Source: Rhodospirillales bacterium
GTDB taxonomy: Bacteria; Pseudomonadota; Alphaproteobacteria; Rhodospirillales; JAPHTL01
Assembly: GCA_026193355.1 (NCBI GenBank)
Contig: JAPHTL010000187.1
Location: forward strand, 1-6,136
Reading direction: 5' to 3'
DNA length: 6,136 nucleotides
Shown here: positions 1-6,012 of the stretch, one piece after another
How the letters are laid out: every line of letters starts with the position of its first letter
Position numbering within the stretch: the first letter of the stretch is position 1
The notes under the pieces: model-generated
What the model saw: the letters and a program-made list of their open reading frames with translations, nothing else
The model's database searches: none
Told to the model about the DNA's origin: nothing
Position numbers and translations under genes: made by a program

Positions 1-12
1 CGCGCGGAATAT

Positions 13-27
13 GGGCGGTTTTCGCCC
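13..27 (+). other. Small GC hairpin upstream of galU
   Basis: GGGCG (13-17) can pair with CGCCC (23-27) around the loop GTTTT, ending 9 bases before the galU ribosome binding site. No T-run follows, so it is not a convincing intrinsic terminator of an upstream gene. It could be a leader hairpin or chance. The window begins too close to see a galU promoter. Confidence 0.2.
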
Positions 28-36
28 GACAGACCC

Positions 37-42
37 AGGGGG
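37..42 (+). promoter_or_regulatory. Ribosome binding site of galU (decides the start)
   Basis: AGGGGG lies 5 bases before the ATG at 48. A TTG codon at 45 is in frame directly before that ATG, but it would be only 2 bases from the purine run. ATG 48 is therefore the better start. Confidence 0.6.
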
Positions 43-47
43 CCTTG

Positions 48-917
48 ATGAATAAACCAGTCAGGAAGGCGGTTTTTCCGGTTGCCGGTCTCGGCACCAG
101 ATTTCTGCCCGCGACCAAGGCCATTCCCAAGGAAATGCTGTCCGTCGTCGACAAGCCGCTTGTCCAGTATGCCGTTGAAGAAGCGCGGCAAGCCGGGATC
201 GAGGAATTCATCTTCGTTACGGGGCGCGGCAAGGCGATCATGGAAGACCACTTCGACCATAACGTCGAGCTGGAACAGATCCTGTGGGAACGCGGAAAGA
301 CCGATGCTCTGGCGTCCGTCACCGACTGGTTGCCGAAACCCGGACAGATATCATGGACCCGGCAGCAAAAACCCCTTGGCCTCGGTCATGCGGTTTGGTG
401 TGCGCGAAACTTCGTTTCCGACGAGCCATTCGCCGTAATTCTGGCCGACGACCTGATTCTGGCGCAGCCGGGGTGCCTTCGCCAGATGGTGCAGGCGTAT
501 GAGACGCTCGGCGGCAATGTTGTCGCGGTTGAGGATGTGCCGCGGGAACATACAAACCGCTACGGTATCCTCGACATTGGCGAGGAAAAGGGGCGTATGG
601 TCGAGGCGAAGGGACTGGTGGAAAAGCCGGACCCGGCGGATGCGCCTTCCACCCTTTCCATCATTGGGCGCTATATTTTGCAGCCTGAAGTCTTCGCCGA
701 ACTGGAAAAGCATGAAAAAGGCGCAGGCGATGAGATCCAGTTGACCGATGCCATGGCGAGAACGATCGGAAAGGTGCCTTTCCACGGATATCGTTTCGAC
801 GGCCGCCGCTTCGACTGCGGATCAAGGGTCGGGTTTCTGGAGGCCAATGTCGCCTTCGCGCTCGAGCGAGAGGATATGGGCGTGAACGTTCGTTCAATGC
901 TCAAGAAGTACACCTGA
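48..917 (+). CDS. galU: UTP--glucose-1-phosphate uridylyltransferase (UDP-glucose pyrophosphorylase)
   Basis: Cytoplasmic nucleotidyltransferase that makes UDP-glucose and pyrophosphate from UTP and glucose-1-phosphate, the entry step to UDP-sugars for exopolysaccharide, LPS and glycolipid. The 289-residue length is typical of bacterial GalU. Seen directly: the N-terminal nucleotide-binding signature GLGTRFLPATKAIPKEML (residues 14-31), the acidic pair in VILADDL (Asp134/Asp135) expected to bind metal and nucleotide, VEKP with Lys193 matching the family's glucose-phosphate-contacting lysine, and GAGDEIQLTDAM (225-236), a GalU hallmark. ATG 48 is preferred over TTG 45 on ribosome-binding-site spacing. 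It is the first gene of a plus-strand block with ugd and a PMM/PGM mutase; the mutase can supply its glucose-1-phosphate and Ugd consumes its product. No truncation or missing key residue was noticed. A dTDP- or CDP-glucose pyrophosphorylase is less likely given the GalU signatures. Confidence 0.96.
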   Translation: MNKPVRKAVFPVAGLGTRFLPATKAIPKEMLSVVDKPLVQYAVEEARQAGIEEFIFVTGRGKAIMEDHFDHNVELEQILWERGKTDALASVTDWLPKPGQISWTRQQKPLGLGHAVWCARNFVSDEPFAVILADDLILAQPGCLRQMVQAYETLGGNVVAVEDVPREHTNRYGILDIGEEKGRMVEAKGLVEKPDPADAPSTLSIIGRYILQPEVFAELEKHEKGAGDEIQLTDAMARTIGKVPFHGYRFDGRRFDCGSRVGFLEANVAFALEREDMGVNVRSMLKKYT

Positions 918-938
918 GGCCGAAAGGCCCGGATTTTT
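918..938 (+). terminator. Weak hairpin plus T-rich tract between galU and ugd (possible attenuator)
   Basis: Immediately after the galU stop codon, GGCC (918-921) and GGCC (926-929) pair around a GAAA tetraloop. TTTTTGTTTT begins at 934. The stem is only 4 bp and four bases separate it from the T-tract, so it would be a weak or partial terminator at best. It could lower ugd and mutase transcription relative to galU, or protect a galU 3' end after processing. It may also be coincidental. Confidence 0.3.
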
Positions 939-972
939 GTTTTCCACGATGATGAAGGACTGAGCAGGATTC

Positions 973-2298
973 ATGCGCGTTGCAATGATTGGAACCGGAT
1001 ACGTTGGTCTCGTGTCCGGGGCGTGTTTTTCGGAGTTCGGCGTCGAGGTTGTCTGTGTTGACAAGGACGCGGAAAAGATCGCCAAGCTTCATGACAATAT
1101 CATCCCCATTTACGAGCCGGGGCTTGATGCGCTTGTCAAACGGAACGTAAAGGCCGGGCGGCTGTCCTTCACCACCGACATCGCCGGGGCGATGAAGGGG
1201 GCCGATGCCGTGTTCATCGCCGTCGGTACGCCGACGGGGCGTACAGGCGGCCATGCGGACCTGTCCTACGTCTACGCCGCCGCGCGCGAGGTCGCCGAGG
1301 CGATGACCGGCTATACGGTGGTTGTCACGAAATCGACGGTTCCCGTGGGCACGGGCGACGAGGTTGAGAAAGTCATCCGTGAAACCCGCCCTGACGCCGA
1401 ATTCGATGTGGTTTCAAACCCTGAATTCCTGCGTGAAGGTTCCGCAATTGAGGACTTCATGCGTCCCGACCGTGTGGTGATCGGAACGGAATCCGACAGG
1501 GCGCAGGACGTAATGCGGGAGCTTTATCGCCCCCTCTACCTGATCGAACGGCCGATCATCTTCACATCCCGCCGGACATCCGAGCTCATCAAGTATGCGG
1601 GCAACACGTTCCTTGCGACCAAGATCACGTTCATCAACGAAATCGCCGACCTGTGCGAAAAGGTCGGCGCGGATGTCCATGACGTCGCCAGGGGGATTGG
1701 TCTCGATGGCCGCATCGGGCGCAAGTTCCTGCATCCGGGGCCGGGCTACGGCGGTTCCTGCTTTCCCAAGGATACGCTCGCGCTGGTTCATACGGCCCGC
1801 GATTACGAAAGCCCCCTGCGCATTGTCGAGGCGGTTGTCGATATCAATGACAAGCGCAAGAAAGCGATGGCCGGGCGGATTGTCGACGCCTGCGGCGGTT
1901 CCGTTGCGGGCAAGACGGTCGCCATCCTTGGCGTCGCCTTCAAGCCGAACACGGACGACATGCGCGATGCGCCCAGTCTGGACATTATCCCCGCCTTGCA
2001 GGCCGCCGGGGCCGAGGTCCGCGCCTATGATCCCGAAGCGATGGGCGAGGCCAGAAAAATGCTGGACGGCGTCACATGGTGCGAAAGCGCCTACGAGGCG
2101 ATGACCGGCGCCAATGTCCTTGTCATCATCACCGAATGGAACCAGTTCCGCGCGCTTGATGTGAAGAAGATGAAATCCCTTCTGGTCGAGCCGATCGTGG
2201 TGGACCTGCGGAATATCTATGAACCCGCGGAGATGGCTGCGGCCGGTTTCCGTTACAGTTGCGTCGGCCGCCCCCCGGCGGACGGGAAAAGGGCATGA
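973..2298 (+). CDS. ugd: UDP-glucose 6-dehydrogenase
   Basis: Cytoplasmic NAD-dependent enzyme performing the two-step oxidation of UDP-glucose to UDP-glucuronate, a precursor for acidic polysaccharides and for further UDP-sugars. The 441 residues fit the UDP-glucose/GDP-mannose dehydrogenase family. Seen: Rossmann motif GTGYVG (7-12) at the N-terminus; SNPEFLREGSAIEDF substrate-binding segment around residue 145; Lys217 and Asn222 in the central helix (TKITFIN); catalytic Cys263 in PGYGGSCFPKD; and the C-terminal domain motif FKPNTDDMRDAPS (323-335). The start at 973 gives the Rossmann fold its usual position; AGGA at 966 or GAAGGA at 954 may serve as ribosome binding site. It lies 55 bp after galU, whose product it uses, and overlaps the next gene by 4 bp. 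GDP-mannose dehydrogenase is the main alternative within the family, but the galU neighbour and the Ugd-like motifs favour UDP-glucose as substrate. Confidence 0.95.
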   Translation: MRVAMIGTGYVGLVSGACFSEFGVEVVCVDKDAEKIAKLHDNIIPIYEPGLDALVKRNVKAGRLSFTTDIAGAMKGADAVFIAVGTPTGRTGGHADLSYVYAAAREVAEAMTGYTVVVTKSTVPVGTGDEVEKVIRETRPDAEFDVVSNPEFLREGSAIEDFMRPDRVVIGTESDRAQDVMRELYRPLYLIERPIIFTSRRTSELIKYAGNTFLATKITFINEIADLCEKVGADVHDVARGIGLDGRIGRKFLHPGPGYGGSCFPKDTLALVHTARDYESPLRIVEAVVDINDKRKKAMAGRIVDACGGSVAGKTVAILGVAFKPNTDDMRDAPSLDIIPALQAAGAEVRAYDPEAMGEARKMLDGVTWCESAYEAMTGANVLVIITEWNQFRALDVKKMKSLLVEPIVVDLRNIYEPAEMAAAGFRYSCVGRPPADGKRA

Positions 2299-3683
2299 CC
2301 GGGAAACACGTCCTGCATCCGAGCATCCTGCGCGAATACGATATCAGGGGAATTGTCGGCGAAACGCTGACCGTCGATGACGTTTACGCCGTTGGAAGGG
2401 CGTTCGGCTCCATCGTGCGCGAACGGGACGGGAAAAGCGTGGCTGTAGGCTATGACGGACGGGTAACGTCGCCAGTGCTTGAAGCGGCGCTCGTCGATGG
2501 CCTGAAGGCCTGTGGCGTGACTGTCTTTCAGGTGGGGCTGGGGCCGACGCCCATGCTCTATTACGCAGGCTACACATTGAAGGCGGATGGGGCGCTGATG
2601 ATCACCGGATCCCATAACCCGCCTGAGCATAACGGCATCAAGATGATGCTCGGCGGCAAGTCCTTCTTCGGTGATCAGATCAAGGCGCTGGGCGACCGGA
2701 TTGCCGAGGGGCGTTTTGTCGATGGCGACGGAAGCGCCGAGGACAGGCCGCTTATTGACGCCTATGTCGACCGTCTTGTCGACGACCATCGCGGCGGCAA
2801 GGCGTTGCGCATCGCCTGGGACGCTGGAAACGGCGCGGCGGGCGAGGCCATGCGCCTGTTGACGGAAAAGCTGCCGGGGCATCATGTGCTTCTGTTTGCG
2901 GATATCGACGGTTCATTCCCCAATCATCATCCCGACCCCACGGTTGAGAAAAACCTTGCCGATCTTAAAGCGGCGGTTCGCGACAACGACTGCGATCTGG
3001 GGGTCGGCTTTGACGGAGACGGCGATCGTATCGGGGTGATTGACGGGCAGGGGCGGGTCCTCTGGGGCGACCAGATCATGGCCATTCTTGCGCGCGAGGT
3101 GCTGGCTGAGCGAAAGGGGGCGACGGTGATCGCCGACGTCAAGGCAAGCCAGGTCCTGTTCGATGAAATCGCCCGTCTGGGCGGCAAGCCCCTGATGTGG
3201 AAGACGGGGCATTCACTGATCAAAAGCAAGATGGCGGAAACCGGCGCTCCCCTCGCCGGAGAGATGAGCGGACATATCTTCTTTGCCGACCGCTATTATG
3301 GTTTCGATGATGCGCTGTATGCTGCGGTGCGGCTCATTTCCATTCTCGCAAATTCGGAGCAAAGCCTTGCGGATATGCGGGATTCGCTCCCGAAGACCTT
3401 CGCAACGCCGGAAATCCGCTTTGATTGCTCCGAGGAACGGAAGTTCGCTGTTGTCGAGGAGGTCAAGGCGCGCCTTAAGGGTGAAACCGGAAACGACGTC
3501 AACGATGCGGATGGCGTTCGCGTCGGAAATGACGATGGATGGTGGCTTTTGCGCGCTTCAAATACCCAGGCGGTGCTGGTTGCGCGGTGCGAGGCCTCTT
3601 CCGCCGAGGGACTGGAAAGGCTCAAGGCCATTGTCGCCGGACAACTTGGCCAAAGCGGCGTTGCCGTTCCCGAGTTCGATTAG
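2295..3683 (+). CDS. Phosphomannomutase/phosphoglucomutase (AlgC-type alpha-D-phosphohexomutase)
   Basis: Interconverts mannose- or glucose-6-phosphate and the 1-phosphates through a phosphoserine enzyme, feeding GalU with glucose-1-phosphate and possibly GDP-mannose synthesis. All four family sites are visible in order: N-terminal LREYDIRG (12-19); the phosphoserine loop TGSHNP with Ser106; the Mg2+ loop DGDGDR with Asp240, Asp242 and Asp244; the sugar-specificity loop GEMSGH (322-327); and the phosphate-binding RASNT (420-424). These positions and the 462-residue length match Pseudomonas AlgC (Ser108; Asp242/244/246) within two residues, suggesting dual PMM/PGM activity rather than GlmM. 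The start ATG 2295 overlaps the ugd stop as ATGA, with a GGGAAAAGGG purine run just upstream; an in-frame TTG at 2259 would add 12 residues absent from the AlgC pattern. After SNT the chain reads QAV, where many relatives have a proline two positions on; this is a minor variation. Confidence 0.93.
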   Translation: MTGKHVLHPSILREYDIRGIVGETLTVDDVYAVGRAFGSIVRERDGKSVAVGYDGRVTSPVLEAALVDGLKACGVTVFQVGLGPTPMLYYAGYTLKADGALMITGSHNPPEHNGIKMMLGGKSFFGDQIKALGDRIAEGRFVDGDGSAEDRPLIDAYVDRLVDDHRGGKALRIAWDAGNGAAGEAMRLLTEKLPGHHVLLFADIDGSFPNHHPDPTVEKNLADLKAAVRDNDCDLGVGFDGDGDRIGVIDGQGRVLWGDQIMAILAREVLAERKGATVIADVKASQVLFDEIARLGGKPLMWKTGHSLIKSKMAETGAPLAGEMSGHIFFADRYYGFDDALYAAVRLISILANSEQSLADMRDSLPKTFATPEIRFDCSEERKFAVVEEVKARLKGETGNDVNDADGVRVGNDDGWWLLRASNTQAVLVARCEASSAEGLERLKAIVAGQLGQSGVAVPEFD

Positions 3684-3707
3684 GTGATAATGAAGGGCCG
3701 CGCGAGG

Positions 3708-4913
3708 CTATTCGGCGGAAGCCAGTTCGACATTCTCCAGCCCCTTTAACTCCATACACTGTCGCCCCTTGGTGCGCAGGACGCGGCATGCGGCGTAGGC
3801 TTCCTTCTTTGTCAGGCCGATGACGCGCGCGCGGTAAACCGTCCTTTTGCGTGTCCGCAGGGGTTCGACCTTGACCCGCCCTTGCGACAGCAGGGATGGC
3901 GCATCGTCTGTGGCTTCGACAGCAGTGTCATGCGCCCTGTTTTGTTCATAGTAGGCGCCGACCTGGACACCCCACACGCGGGTCTTGTCGACGTTCGTGT
4001 TGTCGTCGTCTTTCCGGACGGTCGGTGCGCGCCGCGCCTCTTTCTGTCTGGCCGGTTCCTCCGCCTTGGCACGGGTCGTGCGGGATGGGGCGCCATTCAC
4101 CTTCACAAACCCGTCCTCAAGCATGCTGACCATATACTTGTTGCGATGGCTGGCCGATCGACCGCCAAATATGACGCCGATCAGGCGGTTCCCGTCGCGT
4201 TTGACCGAAGCGACAAGGTTGAAGCCGGAGGCCCTGATATAGCCGGTCTTGATGCCGTCCGTGCCCTCATACTTTCGCAGCAGATCGTTGTGGTTCTTGA
4301 ATGTGTCGCCGCGGAAGGTGAATTCGCGGGTCGAGAAATAATCGTAGTAACCGGGAAACCGTCCCAAAAGCGACCGGGCGAGGGTCGCCATGTCGCGCGC
4401 CGTGCTCAACTGGCTGCGATGGGGCAGGCCGGAAGCATTGCGGAATGTCGTGTTGCTCATGCCAAGGGAGCGTGCTTTCGCTGTCATCCTCATGGCGAAT
4501 TTTCGTTCCGACCCGGCCATTGCCTCGGCAACAGCCGTGGCGACATCGTTCGCCGATTTGGTGACGAGGGCCATGATGGCCTCTTCGATGGTGATCGTAT
4601 CGCCTGGCGAGAGGGCAAGATGCGACGGCGGTTGTCTGGCCGCGCGGTTGGAAACCGTGATTTTCTGGTCAAGGGTGACGGCGCCCTGATCCAGCGCTTC
4701 GAAAACCAGATAAAGGGTCATCATCTTGGTCAGGGATGCGGGATAGTTTTTCGTATCCGCGTTGACCTCATCAAGAACCTCTCCGGTATTCGCATCCATA
4801 ACCAGCGCGGCCCACTTGGCCGCTGCGGGAAAAGGCGCGAGGAGAAGGGCCGCCGAAACAACGGCAACGGAAAAGACCTGTCTCAGAAAAACGTTCTTTT
4901 GACGGCAGTCCAA
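3708..4913 (-). CDS. dacA: Serine-type D-alanyl-D-alanine carboxypeptidase (PBP5/DacA-like, family S11) with C-terminal SPOR domain
   Basis: Exported penicillin-binding protein that trims the terminal D-Ala from peptidoglycan pentapeptides in the periplasm. Numbered from the TTG start at 4913 (401 residues), it has a signal peptide: basic n-region (1-12), hydrophobic core (13-28) and a probable cut after PAAA at 32. The active-site motifs are SLTK (Ser60 nucleophile, Lys63), SAN (120-122) and KTG (222-224). The catalytic domain ends near 272. A charged, flexible linker (about 275-312) and a SPOR-like domain (about 313-387; VQVGAYY, then YRARVIGLTKKEA) follow, in place of the classic PBP5 C-terminal beta domain. 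SPOR domains bind denuded septal glycan, so a role near the division site is inferred. The frame stays open to ATG 5099 and ATG 5000, but these would put 86 or 53 residues before the signal core. The TTG has AGAGGGGG 9 bases upstream, and a candidate promoter lies between 5099 and 5000. The gene is convergent with the mutase gene, 24 bp apart. Confidence 0.9.
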   Translation of the reverse strand: MDCRQKNVFLRQVFSVAVVSAALLLAPFPAAAKWAALVMDANTGEVLDEVNADTKNYPASLTKMMTLYLVFEALDQGAVTLDQKITVSNRAARQPPSHLALSPGDTITIEEAIMALVTKSANDVATAVAEAMAGSERKFAMRMTAKARSLGMSNTTFRNASGLPHRSQLSTARDMATLARSLLGRFPGYYDYFSTREFTFRGDTFKNHNDLLRKYEGTDGIKTGYIRASGFNLVASVKRDGNRLIGVIFGGRSASHRNKYMVSMLEDGFVKVNGAPSRTTRAKAEEPARQKEARRAPTVRKDDDNTNVDKTRVWGVQVGAYYEQNRAHDTAVEATDDAPSLLSQGRVKVEPLRTRKRTVYRARVIGLTKKEAYAACRVLRTKGRQCMELKGLENVELASAE

Positions 4914-4922
4914 CGCTGGAAA

Positions 4923-4930
4923 CCCCCTCT
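4923..4930 (-). promoter_or_regulatory. Ribosome binding site supporting the TTG 4913 start of dacA
   Basis: On the minus strand AGAGGGGG lies 9 bases before the TTG at 4913, a strong Shine-Dalgarno with normal spacing. It is the main sequence evidence for the short form that begins directly at the signal peptide. A competing GGGGAA lies 8 bases before ATG 5000, so that start cannot be excluded. Confidence 0.6.
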
Positions 4931-4944
4931 TACCGCACCTGACG

Positions 4945-4972
4945 CCGGGGAAGGCCTGGGCCTTCCTGCCGG
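4945..4972 (-). other. Strong hairpin in the dacA leader
   Basis: GGAAGGC (4949-4955) and GCCTTCC (4960-4966) form a perfect 7-bp stem around a 4-base loop. The stem extends past a 2-base bulge by a further CCGG/CCGG pairing (4945-4948 with 4969-4972). On the minus strand no T-run follows, so it is not an intrinsic terminator. If dacA starts at TTG 4913, the hairpin sits in the untranslated leader about 14 bases upstream of the ribosome binding site and could affect mRNA stability or translation. If the longer frame is used, it is coding. Confidence 0.45.
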
Positions 4973-5024
4973 TCCCGGGGAAAAAACAACGCGAATCCAT
5001 CACCAGTTCCCCGTACGGGTCGCC

Positions 5025-5053
5025 AATATAATTCTTCTTTGCAGAACAAGCAA
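5025..5053 (-). promoter_or_regulatory. Candidate sigma70-type promoter of dacA
   Basis: Reading the minus strand, TTGCTT (5053-5048) is followed after exactly 17 bases by TATATT (5030-5025). The -10 matches the consensus at 5 of 6 positions; the -35 matches only in TTG. Transcription would start near 5018 and give a leader of about 105 bases to TTG 4913. It would exclude ATG 5099 as a start, because that codon lies upstream of the promoter. A short inverted repeat AGCGA/TCGCT (5054-5068) lies immediately upstream of the -35. Confidence 0.45.
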
Positions 5054-5146
5054 AGCGACCCTTTCGCTGCGATAAAACCGGGATCGCGGCGTCGTTCATG
5101 CTAGAATGAGCCTTCAGCTTAAATAAACGGTTAACGGAGGCCGGGA

Positions 5147-5863
5147 ATGAAGGTGTTCGCGCTTGCTCGAAGTCATGGCTCGTGGTTGGCGGCTATCCTT
5201 TTGATTCCCGCCCTTCTTGCCGGGTGCACGTTTCAGGGGGGCGATAATCCGGTCGCCCGGAAACTGACGTGGTTCGACTATGTGGATGGCGGCGACATTC
5301 GTCGATCCTGCACACCCGGATCGCCCTTGCGATACCGGTTTGTCTTCAACGCCAGTTATGAAGAGCAGGTGCGGACCTACGACTTTGATGACATCACGCA
5401 GGGAGGGGTGCTCAAGGCCCGGGTGTTTGGCGCTGCGGATCTGAGCAGCCTTTCTGTAGGGAAGGCCGGCGATCTGCTCGACCCCTGGCGGGGAGCCCTT
5501 GTAACCGTCCCGCTGTCGGTGGAGGACCTCGGGCGTCTCCATACGTCGATGATCGCCGATGGTGTGTACGATGCCGCGCCAAAGGGACTTGAATTGCCTT
5601 CGCACAGTTTTTACTGGACGGTGGCGTCCTGTCGAAGCGGTCAATTTCACTTCAACGCGTTTCTCTGGCCGTCAGAGGATTTTACCGCGCTGCGGTTCCC
5701 AGACCTTCTTTTTGGGTGGGATACGACCGGGGTGGCGGTCAATCCGCCGCGTCCGACGACGGAAGACGACAACAGGACGGGCCGTCCGCAGGAAGCACGG
5801 ATCCTTTTCCGCCTTAAGGTTGGCGATAACGGCCTTGCCGGATTGCGTCCCCTGAAGTGGTGA
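5147..5863 (+). CDS. Predicted lipoprotein of unknown function
   Basis: The family was not recognised. The 238-residue product has a clear lipoprotein signal: positive n-region (Lys2, Arg8), hydrophobic stretch 13-25 and lipobox LLAG-Cys27. Cleavage and lipidation at Cys27 are therefore expected. Residue +2 is Thr, not Asp, which by the enterobacterial sorting rule would favour the outer membrane. Two further cysteines, Cys55 (RRSCTPG) and Cys162 (VASCRSG), could form a disulfide in the periplasmic part. Aromatic-rich segments alternate with polar ones and no transmembrane helix follows the signal, suggesting a compact beta-rich domain. A charged, proline-rich segment runs from about 200 to 217. 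The start is firm: GGAGG (5136-5140) lies 6 bases before ATG. The gene is divergent from dacA with about 230 bp between starts. TAGAAT at 5102 could be a -10, but no matching -35 was seen. A cell-envelope role is inferred only from the signal and neighbour. Confidence 0.85.
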   Translation: MKVFALARSHGSWLAAILLIPALLAGCTFQGGDNPVARKLTWFDYVDGGDIRRSCTPGSPLRYRFVFNASYEEQVRTYDFDDITQGGVLKARVFGAADLSSLSVGKAGDLLDPWRGALVTVPLSVEDLGRLHTSMIADGVYDAAPKGLELPSHSFYWTVASCRSGQFHFNAFLWPSEDFTALRFPDLLFGWDTTGVAVNPPRPTTEDDNRTGRPQEARILFRLKVGDNGLAGLRPLKW

Positions 5864-5901
5864 CCCTGGGCGACTGCACATTGGCGGCACAGACCCGCCC
5901 G

Positions 5902-5919
5902 CCATTATGCTGCACCGCA
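5902..5919 (+). repeat. Left copy of 18-bp inverted repeat; putative operator upstream of the -35
   Basis: CCATTATGCTGCACCGCA occurs here and, exactly reverse-complemented, at 5966-5983. The core is TGC-ACC-GCA. The copy ends 8 bases before the -35 hexamer. Placement either side of a promoter suggests a regulator binding two sites, possibly with looping; the core resembles PhaR-type operators. Confidence 0.7.
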
Positions 5920-5927
5920 CAATTGCC

Positions 5928-5955
5928 TTGACCTCCTTCCTGTAACTGCTATATT
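5928..5955 (+). promoter_or_regulatory. Sigma70-type promoter of the gene at 6013
   Basis: TTGACC (5928-5933) and TATATT (5950-5955) are 16 bases apart, each matching the consensus hexamer at 5 of 6 positions. Transcription is expected to start near 5962, giving a leader of about 50 bases before ATG 6013. The promoter sits between the two 18-bp repeat copies; the right copy begins about 4 bases after the predicted start, so a protein bound there would block transcription. Confidence 0.7.
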
Positions 5956-5965
5956 TCCATTGTGT

Positions 5966-5983
5966 TGCGGTGCAGCATAATGG
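5966..5983 (-). repeat. Right copy of 18-bp inverted repeat; putative operator over the transcription start
   Basis: Exact reverse complement of 5902-5919, centred about 55 bp from it. It lies inside a larger imperfect palindrome at 5953-5987: ATTTCCATT pairs with AATGGAAAT, and inside these TGTTGC-GGT-GCAGCA has one mismatch. Its place just after the predicted transcription start is typical of a repressor site. Confidence 0.7.
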
Positions 5984-6012
5984 AAATTTCACCGTCGTGA
6001 GGAAGCAGGTAA

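Noticed and set aside
2259..2294. TTG start at 2259 for the mutase
   Set aside because: It would add 12 residues before the usual AlgC N-terminus and overlap ugd by 40 bases; the ATGA overlap at 2295 with a purine run upstream is the normal coupling arrangement.
2253..2885. 210-codon minus-strand open frame opposite the mutase gene
   Set aside because: The plus-strand frame carries the conserved phosphoserine loop in this stretch; the antisense frame shows no recognisable motif and is a shadow.
3882..5075. 397-codon open frame on the plus strand opposite dacA
   Set aside because: It lies antisense to a gene with intact S11 motifs and signal peptide, its composition looks like a GC-rich shadow frame, and no start context or known domain supports it.
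5077..5107. Promoter for the lipoprotein gene using TAGAAT (5102-5107)
   Set aside because: The -10 is fair, but no acceptable -35 occurs at 16 to 19 bases spacing, so it was not listed as a feature.
5864..5905. Terminator for the lipoprotein gene (GGCGG at 5883 with CCGCC at 5895, or TGGCGG with CCGCCA at 5899)
   Set aside because: The stems are only 5 to 6 bp with 7 to 11 base loops and no T-run follows, so this is not a convincing intrinsic terminator.
5902..5983. 82-bp unit with 18-bp terminal inverted repeats as a miniature transposable element
   Set aside because: No target-site duplication flanks it, it encodes nothing, and the repeats sit precisely around promoter elements, which fits operator sites better. 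A genome-wide copy count would settle it.
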